Assembly (NCBI GenBank): GCA_037176845.1
Contig: JAYKXP010000083.1
Span: 62,001 to 126,000, forward strand
Length of the DNA: 64,000 bases
Direction of reading: 5' to 3'
From: Paramarasmius palmivorus
Taxonomy: Eukaryota; Basidiomycota; Agaricomycetes; Agaricales; Marasmiaceae
The notes beneath the pieces are model-generated. The model was not told the origin of the DNA. It saw only the letters and a list, made by a program, of their open reading frames with translations, and did no database searches. Made by a program: the position numbers and the translations under genes. Shown piece by piece: positions 47,463 to 58,794 of the stretch (position 1 is the stretch's first letter; every line of letters begins with the position of its first letter).

Positions 47463-48867
47463 ATGAAATGGGAAGCTGAAACTGAATGGACCTCTTTTGT
47501 GGTTAGTGCAATGGTACGCGCTATCGTTAGCTCTTCGAATCCTTAACGTCCTCACCGCCCTGTTATCGCAGACCTGTTCGGTCGTAATGGGTGAGTAATG
47601 TGTCTGAATGCTCAACCATCCTTTCTCATTATGCGAAGGTATTCACGCGGTAACATTTGGGATCTGTATGCATATTCTGGGGAAGCGGAACAGAGCATCA
47701 TACAAATATAACCTATTCGCCAACACTTCGATCTTTCTTCTCGCATCAATGTCACTCGTTGTCCGCACATCAACGGATATGTTTTACTTGGATCCGTCTC
47801 AAGGTCTCACACCATTCACTGAATGGTGTTCGCATCTTTCTCCATATATGGGTCCAGTCAGTAGGTACGGAACGTCCTGATTTCTGCCATTCACTGCCAC
47901 TTTACAGGTTACCTTGTTTAGTGTTGTAGCGGACACCATTCTGGTAGCAGTGAAAGTCATATCCTTCTTTCGAAGTGTTCGCTCACGTTTCTTTACTAGT
48001 TATCGCGATGCTATGTAGTTTGGGGGAAAAAACGAAAAGTTATTATTGTCCCCGTCATGTCATCGGTGATTTGCCATGGTATTTATTCATTCACTTGTTG
48101 ATGATCACTTCCTTATGAATATCATTATCTATACAGTTGTTATACTCACGTTCGACATCTGGAGCACCATTGATGTCACTTACTTCCATCCCAGTGAAAC
48201 TATCATATATTCGGTCGCACTGGGAGGGATCGCGATGAACAACCTATATCTTTCTTATCTTATTGGTAAATTCTTTTCCTCTGTGGTTTGATATCTCACT
48301 CATAATTGCTATAGCTTTCAGGATCTATAGGACAAGTCACCAAGTCGTCCAATACGTCGGTAATAAATCCCGATATATGTACCGAACGATCATTTCTGCA
48401 ACGTGAGCTGAACAGTTGCGTACGAGGAAGCAATGTGATGACAAGTTTCTGTCCCTATAGCCTCGAATCTGGGATCTTTTATTCCGCCTTCTTGATCACG
48501 ATTGTGGCCATTGTTATTTACTCATACGTTTCCCTCAAGCCTGAGCATCAGAGTTATGATTTTCGAATGTTTTACGTTGAGGAATTCCTGTTAGCCATGT
48601 GGCCTTCCATTTCTGTGAGTGATCATACTTATCGCATTACTCAAAATCCGTGAACGAGTTAGCTAGGGTATCACGACATCTATTGTCATTATTCGCGTTA
48701 GCTTGGGGATCGCTTTTAGCGATTTGGAGACCGAACTGATGACGGCCCAAGAATCGAATATGGCGGTGCCGAGGCCATCTACGGAAGCAAATCGTAATAT
48801 CAGAGAGCCAGATGAAGAGAGCCATTCTCGTAGTGTCATTGTTATTGGACAACCGGATCATGTCTAG
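47463..48867 (+). CDS. multi-span membrane protein, family copy G1 (intact)
   Basis: Start MKWEAETEWTSFVVSAM. A short exon gives TCSVVMG, then GIHAVTFGICMHILGKRNRA and SIFLLASMSLVVRTSTDM. VVADTIL splices (GTAGCAG...TTACTAG) to LSRCYVVWGKKRKVIIVPVM. GGIAMNNLYLSYLI, AFRIYRTSHQVVQYVGNKSR, LESGIFYSAFLITIVAIVIY and GITTSIVIIRVSLGIAFSDL follow, ending VIVIGQPDHV at 48867. Roughly seven hydrophobic segments and the RCYVVWGK motif after an ADxIL segment match an unnamed agaricomycete family of multi-span proteins. All introns are GT-AG and in phase, including a donor GTACGG needed to enter SVVADTIL. The function is unknown. Confidence 0.7.
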
Positions 48868-51800
48868 GCTGGGAGCAGTTCTTAATGCTCGGTGCAGGAA
48901 GGGCAGCATCTATGGGTGTAGAACGATGAATGCTCATATTACTTCTGGCGGAGTTGCACCGTTTACAAACGAGTACGAATATGTGTAGTGTTCAATTGGT
49001 ATCATCTTTAAATCCTCTTCGTTCATGGATCCTCGGACCAGCCAATGGGCATGCAAGTGACGTGGACACAGGATGATCGCGATATCTTGATACGGAGAGT
49101 CGTGTTGTTATCATTGTTGATACATGTGGAGCATACGAGCGCCGCAAGTTCATGAACTCTTCACAGCCATGATTCAATCCTTTCTTGCACGTTCTCGACT
49201 TGTGATGTTTGCTGTCATCAGTTCGGGCTTCATCTATAATTTGCGAGATGGGTGGTACTTGTCCTAATCAATAATACCACTGTGAGATTGTGCGGAATGA
49301 AGTTTTTGACTTGGTGAGCTCGAAACGGCCTAGCTGTCGAAGATTCTTGAGATATCTGGTAAGCGCGGTGAGAACACTGGCGTTACACACCTGAGAATCG
49401 CATTATGGTTGAAGCTACCTTGCGTTTTATTCCTTTTCTCCACATATCTCCAAATTATACGGCAACAAGTGCATCTGGAATGTAGAATTTACTGGAGTAA
49501 AGATTCGTGGTATCTTTTCATTTGATGTCGTTTTGAACGAGCATTATTCGATAGCTGTGGTCTCGGAGAAATTTAACGCTCGTTCAGACGAGTGCTCTCG
49601 GACTGTGCCACTTACGGATGGGAATCGTGGCTCTGAGGAATCCATGTAGGGTCATTGGAATGACGCATGGATAATCCAATAGCTGTCATTGGAATGGATG
49701 GCCGGGGCTTCCTTTGCCTGGACTCATTCCAATGAGGTCGTGCGAATTTAAATAAGTAAAATAAACTGTACAGAATTGAATTGAACGTAGGACCTAAAGG
49801 AAAGGCTTAGATAATAGAAGACCGCGGGGACACGCAGACCACTGAGCTATTAATGTTACTACTTCTGCTAGGTTTTATCCCCTAACGCTAACCGCGGGGG
49901 CGTTCCCCCCCCGCACCCCCCCCTTAAAAATATGCCTATCCCCAGAAATTTGACCCTGCTCCACTCCAAAATCCATATGAGCAAGAGATTCTAAAGATCT
50001 GGACATTAATTTTTCTCCGACAGCGCTCTTTACAAGAACGAAATCTTGGGTTTCAGTCGGCTCCCTAAACCAGGTGATTGTGAAAGGGACGGCTAAAATG
50101 ACTGCTGTTGGTAATGGTGCGATACTAAAAGCCTTTGCCGCTCCCAGCCCTTCAATCACCATAATGAGAATAACCCTAAGTATAGAGAGTTCGGCGAATT
50201 TAAACTCGAACGGACGTGTTGCTTACCGCAATGTTGGTGTCATCGAGCCCAAGGTGTAGTTCAGCGTTGATGAGAACCAAAGTTTTTGAGGCGGGGGGTC
50301 AGAAAGGGGAAGAACCATGCGAAGTCGACACTTATTTTGTACTACCATCATGATGTTTTGTCACAGCCACGCGTATCGCAACTTGGAGCAGTGCAGTAAT
50401 GAGTGGCGAAGCTGAAGAGGAGTCATGAGCTGATCATGGTTTTGGTGACCAGGATAGACTGGGAGTCAGGAGGCATTGGCATATTTGCGTTGGGATAGGC
50501 CACCGGGAATTCTGGATGAAATGCTGCTACTGCTCTCAAGTCGTTCACGATGGAGATGCAAATACAGGAGCACATACCTACGTAGTTCAAGTGAACAACG
50601 CCAAACCTGTCTTCTGATATCCCCGACACCCTACTACAGGTTCAAGTTGATTAAGTCAATGGACTTGGGCGGTCCTGAAGCGCGAGATGAAGCTCTATGG
50701 TCATGATGCTAAAATTCTCGGAGACGTGTGGTATGTGGAGTAACAACGAACATGATGTTTGTATTTCCGAGCCACTCAGGACACCTGGTTGCGGAATACC
50801 GCGAAAGGGAGTATTTGCGGGGGCGAGATGAGATTTCATTGCTGCTTGATGAGTTATATTCAAAGGCAGTTCATTTACGTCACCTCTCTCGTGCAATGGC
50901 CACATGGCTTATGGCCGTCTATCTCCGCGGATTTTCCTTCGGGGGCAATGTCAGGGACGGAGTGTGTGTTTAGATAGGAGTTGCAGATCAGAAGCACCTG
51001 CAGGCTGCCACATGTCTATCTCTGACAACATGTACTCTTCATCATATACCGTGACGCCTTTTATATAACGAGAAATAGAATCACTCATCGCGTTGACCGG
51101 GGTGGTGAGGCTATGAACGGAGTCAATAAGGGTCCAGAGTTTCCGGTTGGAAGACTTGATAAATGTGCGTACCACTGTAGAGATCCCTAGTGACACGGCG
51201 AGAAGCTCGAATCGGAGAAGGTAGGGGTATCACTTGTTCACGTCGTCTTGACTGTGGTAGTTATGGTCCTTCAAACTCAAAAGCAGCACTGCTTACGAGC
51301 CGGACGATCTCGTACATATACTTCGTGCGCACAAGACAGAGTTTGGACAGTTCGTGTCCTAGGGCTGGATGAAATGAGGTGATCTAGTCCGATCGTGTGG
51401 AAAAGGTCGATATTTGAACTTTGAAAAGTAAAGGACTCGAAGACGTGTGATGAATCCTGCAATGTAACCGAGGGTGATACGCACCTGATAATTGCATTTC
51501 CCTCTACCAGTGACACCTGATCGCTGAATACCGCAAAAGGGTGTTTGCGAGGACTACATAGATCGGGTTGTGCCGCTGCTATGGGAGTTGCAGTACAAAA
51601 ACAGTTTGCTGGCGTCATCGTCCTCGTGTATTGGCTACATGGCTTATGGCCGTCTATCTCCATGCTTTATTTCCTTCCGGGGCGATTAAGAATTGTGGAG
51701 TATCGACTGGGAATAGAGTTTAGAGCACTATCCAAGTAATGACTAGAGATAAATAGGCATCCGCGATGGTACGTTCGAGTGATCCAGCACCGAAAGCCTT

Positions 51801-52445
51801 TGTATCGAGGAAGGCAAAAATTAGATGGAACGTCCATTGTCGCTCTGCTCTCCTTGCGAGCGACGTCAACACTCCTACATAGCTGTTTTGATAACGAGAT
51901 CTGGAAGAAAGGGTCCAAAATGAATTTTCAAGCTCTGTCTGGCCAGGTAAAGACTGGAGCATGTGCATCCGGCGTCAGAGTTCATTGGAGCAAAGATCCG
52001 TGTATCATTTCACAGGGTGTTGTCTCAAAGAAGCTTCCGAGTCGTTCTGTCGCCAAGAGTCAAACATAGCGCTGAGATTACTTGACGAAAAGAACAGTAC
52101 ATAAGGGTCTTGAGCGATTCGAAGGCTTGACAATTGAGCGCACCAATGGTCGAGATCTTGATCATGTTTGGTTCGGTTCTTAATGACATGGTGAGAAGCT
52201 AGATAAAGCGGGGATGCACATTCCAGGTCCGACTTGAGGACCGGAGGCCGCGTATTGCTCTTCGCGTTCTGGAGTATTGACTCGGACTAGAATTCGGGAA
52301 CACCTAAGTAATGGGTAGAGAAGAATAGCAACGATGATTCGGTACTGAAAGTCATGGCATTCGTTGGTGTTTGGATTTGTATATCAAGGTAGTACGCGGT
52401 CTCGAGAGTCGAAGAAAGCAAAAATCGTTATGGCGCACAGTCAGT
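48868..52445. other. repeat mosaic with minus-strand coding-like pieces
   Basis: Holds a segment at about 49400-49640 that resembles 63530-63790 (shared ACGGATGGGAATCGT and flanks). An inverted pair TCATTGGAATGA (49652) and TCATTCCAATGA (49733) is present. C/G-rich text lies at 49895-49925. Minus-strand open pieces include GLGAAKAFSIAPLPTAVILA (about 50150). Two related segments at 50750-50970 and 51500-51690 recur at 60990-61210. I could not build a gene. Confidence 0.4.
49775..49862 (-). repeat. possible tRNA-derived SINE head
   Basis: On the minus strand TAGCTCAGTGGTC matches the internal A box of RNA polymerase III genes. About 55 nt on, CGTTCAATTC resembles a B box. The stems do not form a good tRNA. 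This may be a SINE or a decayed tRNA; only one copy is seen in the window. Confidence 0.3.
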
Positions 52446-52541
52446 AGCCCACCGCGAGGGTCGAACTCGCAGCCTTCAGATCACCGCTTTGGGGGAACAC
52501 GTATAAGAGTCTGACGCTCTATCCGATTGAGCTAGGCGGGC
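52446..52541 (-). tRNA. tRNA-Lys(CTT) with intron, second copy
   Basis: On the minus strand the mature parts match the gene at 8989-9085 base for base: GCCCGCC/GGTGGGC acceptor, TCAGA-CTCTTA anticodon arm and GCGAGTTCGACCCTCGC T arm. The intron after position 37 is different (it contains CGTGTTCCCCCAAAGCGG), showing free divergence of the intron. Confidence 0.95.
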
Positions 52542-54061
52542 CCGCAATGGTAAGAAGGCGTAAAAAATTGGATGCCACGTGATTTGTCAGGCACATTTGA
52601 TGACGCAAGCAGTTTGTTGATTTTTGAACTGCAACGCCCATCGTCGTTTTTCTGCTCTCGCTCACAGATATGTTGGAATGTGACTGGATCAAGGTAAATT
52701 TTCTCGTCGTCTTTCTGCTTTTTGTATTCTCATTCATCGTCGCTAGTTGAACGTGCTATTCGACAACTCCACGTCCCTTGAGCTACCGACGTCGACGACC
52801 TGCTCAAGATGAAAACTGCCCGACTTCTCGTCAATCTCCGAGTCCCAAAGCGGCTGGGCCAGCTTCACCATCGATTTCGCTTGGTCAGCAACGGCTTCTG
52901 AAGATCTGCATCCTTTCCCAAGTACAGTCGGAAAATAGTCCAGCCGATTGAAGGTGGTTAGGGTCGGAAACGGCTTTCAGGTGATCGACAACCTCATTGT
53001 CGGTTTCGCTGGCCAACTAACGACTGGTACAGATCTACACACCCCTATGCTCGATACTTCCTCCCTTTTCATCTCACTACGCCATATGCGGATCGACTCG
53101 CTCTGTTCCACCTTGTTACGTTCTCTGCGTTGGAATGGGGGTTGGGGAAGGAAAATGCGAGGTTGAGCGTAGATTGGGTCCAGCCACAAAGACTCCCCCC
53201 TCCGCACCGACGCCCATTACCACATCCTTCTCTCCCAACGTCAAGCTGATCATACACCTTCCCCCACCGTACGTTCGGCCGCCCTACCGCCGCCCCTCGA
53301 CACATCGCCTCCTTTCAAGACACGAATTCACACCTCCCTTACCTTCTCACCGTACAACCATCCTCGGTTCCAAGGGCATTGCCCTCGCCGCGCCGTGTTC
53401 ATCGTGTAACTCCATTCATTACTGGGAGACGGTGAGCGCTCGGGTGTCCTTTTTCCACTCTGCGGGACGCCTGACGGTGCTAGTACCTCCAGGAACCGGC
53501 TCAACGACAAGAAAATCAAACGGAACACCCGCCCACCCTCGCATTCTCCGCGCACTCACACCCCGAAACAAGCCCCACGTGCCCAAAGGGTGTAGCTGGG
53601 ACACAGGGAAGGTGTGTGGCGAGCGTTCCTGGAGGGCCTCAGCGCTGCATATGCCACCGACGCTCCGTGGTTCAACAAAGTGAGTTTGTTTGCTTTCGGA
53701 GCAACAAACGTGGGTTGGGCGATGGTTGGAGGTACGCAGTTTCTTGCACCCTGTATTCTTCGTTATCTGATCGACCAGTAGACTCGCTTCCGTTCAGCGG
53801 CCTTTCATACGAAGACTACACCTACCCTCTTATACCCATCTATCATTCTCCTTTGCGTCCCCGGGGTCGTATCAGATCAGAAACATTGCGAGCAGAGGAA
53901 AGGCTTTCGGGTTCCTGCATCCCCTACTCGGAACAAGAAGTGCACTGGGGTTCAATGCTCGCCATCATCATACACTCCGTTCCTTACATGTTATCCCATA
54001 CCTGGCTGGCGTGCTTGCAATTGGGTTCTCCACGCGGTATTGGGGTGTCTGGTAAGATAGT
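52542..54061. other. C-rich open stretch with no recognised protein
   Basis: Plus-strand frames at 52948-53166 and 53135-53683 (182 codons, including GSKGIALAAPCSSCNSIHYW) have protein-like texture. They disagree in frame and show no domain. The segment 53715-53940 duplicates 46195-46420. No gene is claimed. Confidence 0.35.
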
Positions 54062-54162
54062 GGTGCTATAGTGTAGCGGTTATCACTCGGGATTCTGATT
54101 TTGTATTAAGAATTCGTTGCCACTTGTTTCCCGAAACCCAGGTTCGAATCCTGGTAGCACCT
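54062..54162 (+). tRNA. tRNA-Gln(CTG) with intron
   Basis: GGTGCTA pairs with TAGCACC (54155-54161), discriminator T. The D arm is TAGTGTAGCGGTTATCA. The anticodon stem CGGGA pairs with TCCCG around TTCTGAT, giving anticodon CTG. The T arm is CCCAG-GTTCGAATC-CTGG. An intron of about 28 nt follows position 37. The sequence matches the general fungal tRNA-Gln pattern. Confidence 0.9.
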
Positions 54163-54666
54163 CGTTGACATCGAATTATGGGTCTTTTTTGGTGCTGTCT
54201 ATTTTTTCGTAGATATCCAACAAGGCGTCCTTTTTGAATCACTTCCGACGTTTACTCTGCGTGATGGTTCTCTTTCACCTGGAATCAGATGGGCAGGTTT
54301 GGGTATCCTTATTCTCGCATTGACCGTTCCATTTGCTAGATTTCTAGAGTTCGAGTACGTCGGATTTCTATGTAGTGTTAGCTTTACTTATAACTTTACT
54401 GTGGTCAGGGTTCGGATACGCCTTCGTAAAACCAATCTATCATGGGTGTTATAGTATTCTGAGTTCGGAAGATGGTACGAATGAACGCTCCAGGGTCAAA
54501 CCCTGCAATGATGGACTCTTGGGAGTCCTGGTTACCGAGCTAAAGACGTCGAGGAGATGCAGAGGACTATGTGTGCGTTTCAGAAAGTTATGGGGACGTT
54601 CTCACTAGTCATGAAGTTGATGGACATTTGGGTCTCTCGACACGTGTGTATCATCTGCTTATTGTA

Positions 54667-54738
54667 GGTGTTATAGTGGAGAGGTTATCCCGTCAAGATC
54701 AACTTTCCGAATCCCAGGTTCGAACCCTGGGAGCACCC
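54667..54738 (+). pseudogene. tRNA-Gln-like relic
   Basis: GGTGTTATAGTGGAGAGG resembles the 5' half of the tRNA-Gln 600 bp upstream, and CCCAGGTTCGAACCCTGG is a perfect T arm ending GAGCACC. The anticodon region (CCGTCAAGATCAACTTTCCG) no longer forms a proper stem and loop, and one acceptor pair is lost. Probably a decayed tandem duplicate. Confidence 0.65.
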
Positions 54739-57434
54739 GTAGAAGTCTTTCTGAAAGAGTCGTTTTTACAACCTTTTGATTTCATTTTCGACGGCTATTG
54801 GATCGTGAAGAGCCGTCTCGCGTTACACGGTGGATAGGACCCTGCAGTGTCAAGTCTTGATATAAGACGGGTAAGTCGTATCTGGTTGATAGGGCGAGTG
54901 ATTGTACCATCTCGGCATTGAACACGCCCATAGCGATCAAAGCGCATTAGTGCGATAGGAATCGCTCCGTGTAGCGAAGTAGGACAGGGAACGCAAATGG
55001 TTTCTATTGTCTCGGAATGGAGTAAAGAAAAGTTGGTTTGGTTTTAATGAAAGGGGACGGAAAATACGTGCGAATCCTTGTTCTCGGCATATACGTGTTT
55101 GGATAGTCATTCCACAGGCATTGATGTAACCGTATCGTATATCCCGTGTTGAAGTCGTATCTGATATGGTAAATGATCGTTACGTTGACAAGTTTTATTT
55201 AGCCCTGCGCGATCCAACAGGTGTATTGGACGCAAGCATAATCGATATCCGATAGAGCTGTTGACTGAGTGAACGAAGACTTGGTTTTTGAGGCAGTTGC
55301 ACTTTGATGGGGTGCGCACCTTCAAGGGAATCACAGCGTCAGCCATGGAACCTGGCGACATTCCAGTTCATCACACCATCGCTGTAGTTCCTTTATTCTT
55401 CGCTATCTGCATTCAGGCCCGTGTCCTTGAAAGGACTATTGATGCACTCAGTGTTGGAGAATCAGATGATTCAATCACACCTTTGATTCGAGGGTACAGA
55501 TGTGCACAGGTACTTTCATACATCATAGCGATGATCATTACATACATTGTTCATATCATCAGCATCAACAGCCATGTGGTAATCTGCATTCGTCTTCATC
55601 ATGATAACTTACATTGTCCTTCCAGCACCTCTCTGGATTTCACCAATCGGATTCCTGTTAATTGCCGTGGATAGTCTACTCTTTCCTCGCTCGTCGGTAA
55701 AGTACCTCATCGATGAAAATTTTTGTCGTGAAATTGATTCACTATCTGATCTTGACCGCCATCTTCGCCTCGGCTTTCTCTATTGATCTCGGTGAGTGCG
55801 TTGCTAACTAATAATATGGAATAATTCGATTGTTCAATGCGATTCCTATTGCTGGTCGTAAAGCTGAGAACAGATGTACTATGCTTCGATTCCAGGTACG
55901 CACGTACGCTAGCATTGGAGAGCACAGCGGCAATGAGTCTTTTGCCGTTGAGGTTTAGGAATGCGAGGATTGTTATTGGAGAGAATATGGGCCTAAACTT
56001 TCACGATACTATGCTCTTGTTCCGCTCAGATAGCTCAGCCACGAATGACGCAGCACGGGCAGGTGGGGGGGGGGGGGGGGGGGGCCCTGCCTCACTTCTC
56101 GTTATCCTTAATAGATTCCTTATCGCCTTGAGCATTGATTCGTTTACAACTCGGACGCCACTAGATTGCAATTGGAGCGTCTCCGCATGACGAACGCGAT
56201 TTCGGGGGACAGATAGCCACAATGCTGAATTGAAATTATTGGGATTTCTCCCGATCAATGATATTGGATACAGTGTCAGCCGTATGATGTGGAGCACAGG
56301 GTGAATGCTTCACTCTACTTGAGGTATACCCGAGTCAACCAAAGCTGACGTTACTTGGATGGTTATACAGTACTATCGATGATATTGTACCTTGACTTCG
56401 CCATATCGAGTGTTGATCGGGATGTCAGGCGAGGGGCCTAGCCGCGCGTACGTATTCAACCTCCCGCTCCCTGTATCCAAGGCGAGTGTCATTGCAGTAA
56501 AGCTATACACACAATACCCCTTAGATACTAGACATAGAAGAACATCTCGACCCCGCAACTTTGTGGTCCTGTATCGGTTGTCGTACGTAACGCGTCTGCG
56601 TCAACTTCACCACACACGGCTGCGTATGACCTGTGTATATTCGAGTAAACGAACAGAAGAGCTACGAGGAGCTAAGCCGACGCGGGCGACATGGTGGTAA
56701 AGAAGCAACAAACGGGTAAGGTACGTAACATGAGTAAGCGAAAAGATATCCCTGATATGAGCGCTGAAACCAATGACGGCTACCACGTCCGGCTGTATAT
56801 TCGTAATTCGCGTTGAAGTCGTATCTGGCTGGTATAGCGAATGATTGTTGAGATTGTGATCAATCACGATTCATGTTCTCTGTTTTGCGAGTTAGAGACA
56901 ACAGGTGTATCGATGCAACGATCGATGATGCTGTCGACACTTGGTTTTTGAATCAGTTGGAATTGGATGCGCCCCTCGAAGAATCAAAGCGTCAGCTAGG
57001 GAACATGATGACGCTCCTGTACATCATAGTGCATTCAGTGTTGGAAAATTAGATCATCCGATCACCCCTTTGATTCGAGGGCACAGATGTGGAAGGGTAT
57101 TTCCATACATCACAGCGATGATTGCTACATTTGATGTCCATATCGTCAGCTGACTAGAGACCTTGTCTGCCTTGCATCTGCTCGCTTTCCTCGATATGTA
57201 CACCTTCGGGGATCTCGATGGAATCATTCCTGGCCGGGTGTATCATCGAAATATGCTGATAATGGCAACAACGAGGCGATTGGCAGTATTATACCTGCAA
57301 TATTGGTAGATGTGGAGTTCACATCCGATACTAACTGTTTGTAACTATGGCTGCGGAAACTTACGCCACTGATCAATTTGTTCAAAATATAATGGTGATC
57401 CCCAGACAGGGTATACTGGGTCGTTATAAAATTC
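54739..57434. other. duplicated orphan segments
   Basis: Two related segments lie at about 55110-55570 and 56800-57155. Both carry GAAGTCGTATCTG text and then frames reading TPLIRGYRCAQVLSYIIAMI and TPLIRGHRCGRVFPYITAMI. The first sits in a 128-codon frame (55288-55674), and the second copy has lost internal parts. The protein texture is conserved between copies, but no domain is recognised and no start is convincing. Confidence 0.4.
56057..56091. repeat. 20-G tract inside a short inverted repeat
   Basis: GGGCAGG at 56057-56063 and CCCTGCC at 56085-56091 flank a T and then 20 consecutive G (56065-56084). It could form a G-quadruplex in the loop of a stem. The exact G count is uncertain in any sequencing. 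Confidence 0.8.
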
Positions 57435-58100
57435 ACGTAACGCATGTAAGTAACATTACTGACATTACTTACTGTTACTTACATGTCACTTACATATCAC
57501 TTACATTTTACTTACATCAAATAAAAATTGACTATAAACCATGTATGAGCTATCCTCTAAGTCTCTTCTGACTGATATCATGCTCTAGGCATGGTCCAGT
57601 CGTGCTTCACCCACTACAAAGGTGCACATTTCAGGTTTCCCACAGCTCGTAAGTCCAAATGATTGGTGAGAGAATTTATATTACCACTACCCGCAAACGT
57701 ATTTTCATCTTGAGTGAGCACATAGCTGTGACATAGAACATATATCGTTCTCTATTGAGTATAACGGACAAGGTTTGCCGGAGAATGCAATAATTTGCCT
57801 AATTCAAACCTCCTAGATGACCTATATGCGTCCTACAGTGTTAGCGAAGTATTTTGAGGTTGAAAAAACTCTTTGAGGGACATTGAATGTCATTGAGTAA
57901 CTACTTACATGTTACTCACCGTTACTCCCCATTACTTGCATGTTACTTACAGTTACTTGCATGTTACTTACGCGTTCCTTTCAGTTACGTACACGTTACT
58001 TGCATCCCCTGACACGTTCCTCACAGTTACTGACATGTACCATACATTTGCTTACAGTTCCCTTAAGTTTGCCTAAATGCAAGTAATGTTACTTGCACTC
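57435..58100. repeat. fold-back element built of GTTACTTACA-like units
   Basis: Two clusters of roughly 10-11 bp units (GTTACTTACAT, GTTACTTGCAT) occupy 57436-57520 and 57900-58100. The left edge (AAGTAACATTACT) is inverted relative to the right edge (AGTAATGTTACTTGCA), so the ends pair. Between them lies unrelated AT-rich sequence. This looks like a non-autonomous DNA element with subterminal repeats; no transposase is present. Confidence 0.5.
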
Positions 58101-58794
58101 CCAATCTTCACACTGCGTCGACGAGCGCCATCTAACACCCAGGACCAGCGCCGTTGCGAGCAAATATCTCGGCTGGTTTAGACCAGGGTCGTCTTTGCTG
58201 AGTCCTTGATGACTACATTTGATTTCATTTTGGGCCTTTGACCATCAATAATGGCATAGAGAATTTTTTCAGTTAAACCTATTGCACAACAGCACGTTGT
58301 CTCTATGGAGGCGACTCATAGTCCTCATCGCATCGGGAAAAAATGTCAGCGCTAGTTAGGTGCTTAATTGACGTCAGAGGCAACTCTTCACCTCTTCACC
58401 GCGAGCAGGAAGTATGGGTACATTTCAGGACTCTAGGTATGTTTGGAGATAGCGTTACGCTCTTCTGAGCGTTATCCAATCAATTTTTCAATTATTACAC
58501 TGGAACTACCTTTCAGTACTTTCTAATGTCCGTAACGGCCGTTATTGACACCATGTCAGTAACGTTGCTTACATGCGTTCCTTGAATTTAATTTCGACCA
58601 CTGAAAGGACATCTTAGCCGTTGTCAACGGGTCTCCCGTATTGATGTAGGAAGCTGGATTCATATCTGTTCAATGCAGATCCAATATTGACTGCATCGCC
58701 TGGCGATCAATCCGAGAACGAGTGCTGATGAGATTAATATTCAGTATATAATGAGAGTTGTTCCATATTGCATATCCTACCGCCCACCAGAATT
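58101..58794. other. promoter region of family copy G2
   Basis: From about 58611 the sequence is nearly the same as 61260-61442 upstream of copy G3. It includes TATATAA at 58745-58751, about 45 nt before the ATG. This shows the duplication included the promoter. Confidence 0.6.

Noticed and set aside
49895..49925. Organellar insertion suggested by C/G runs and tRNA-like text
   Set aside because: Too short and unlike any organellar gene I can name; kept only as a weak SINE candidate.
55837..56190. 117-codon frame containing a poly-Gly run
   Set aside because: The Gly run is just the translated G20 tract; there is no start context and no homologous paralog segment.
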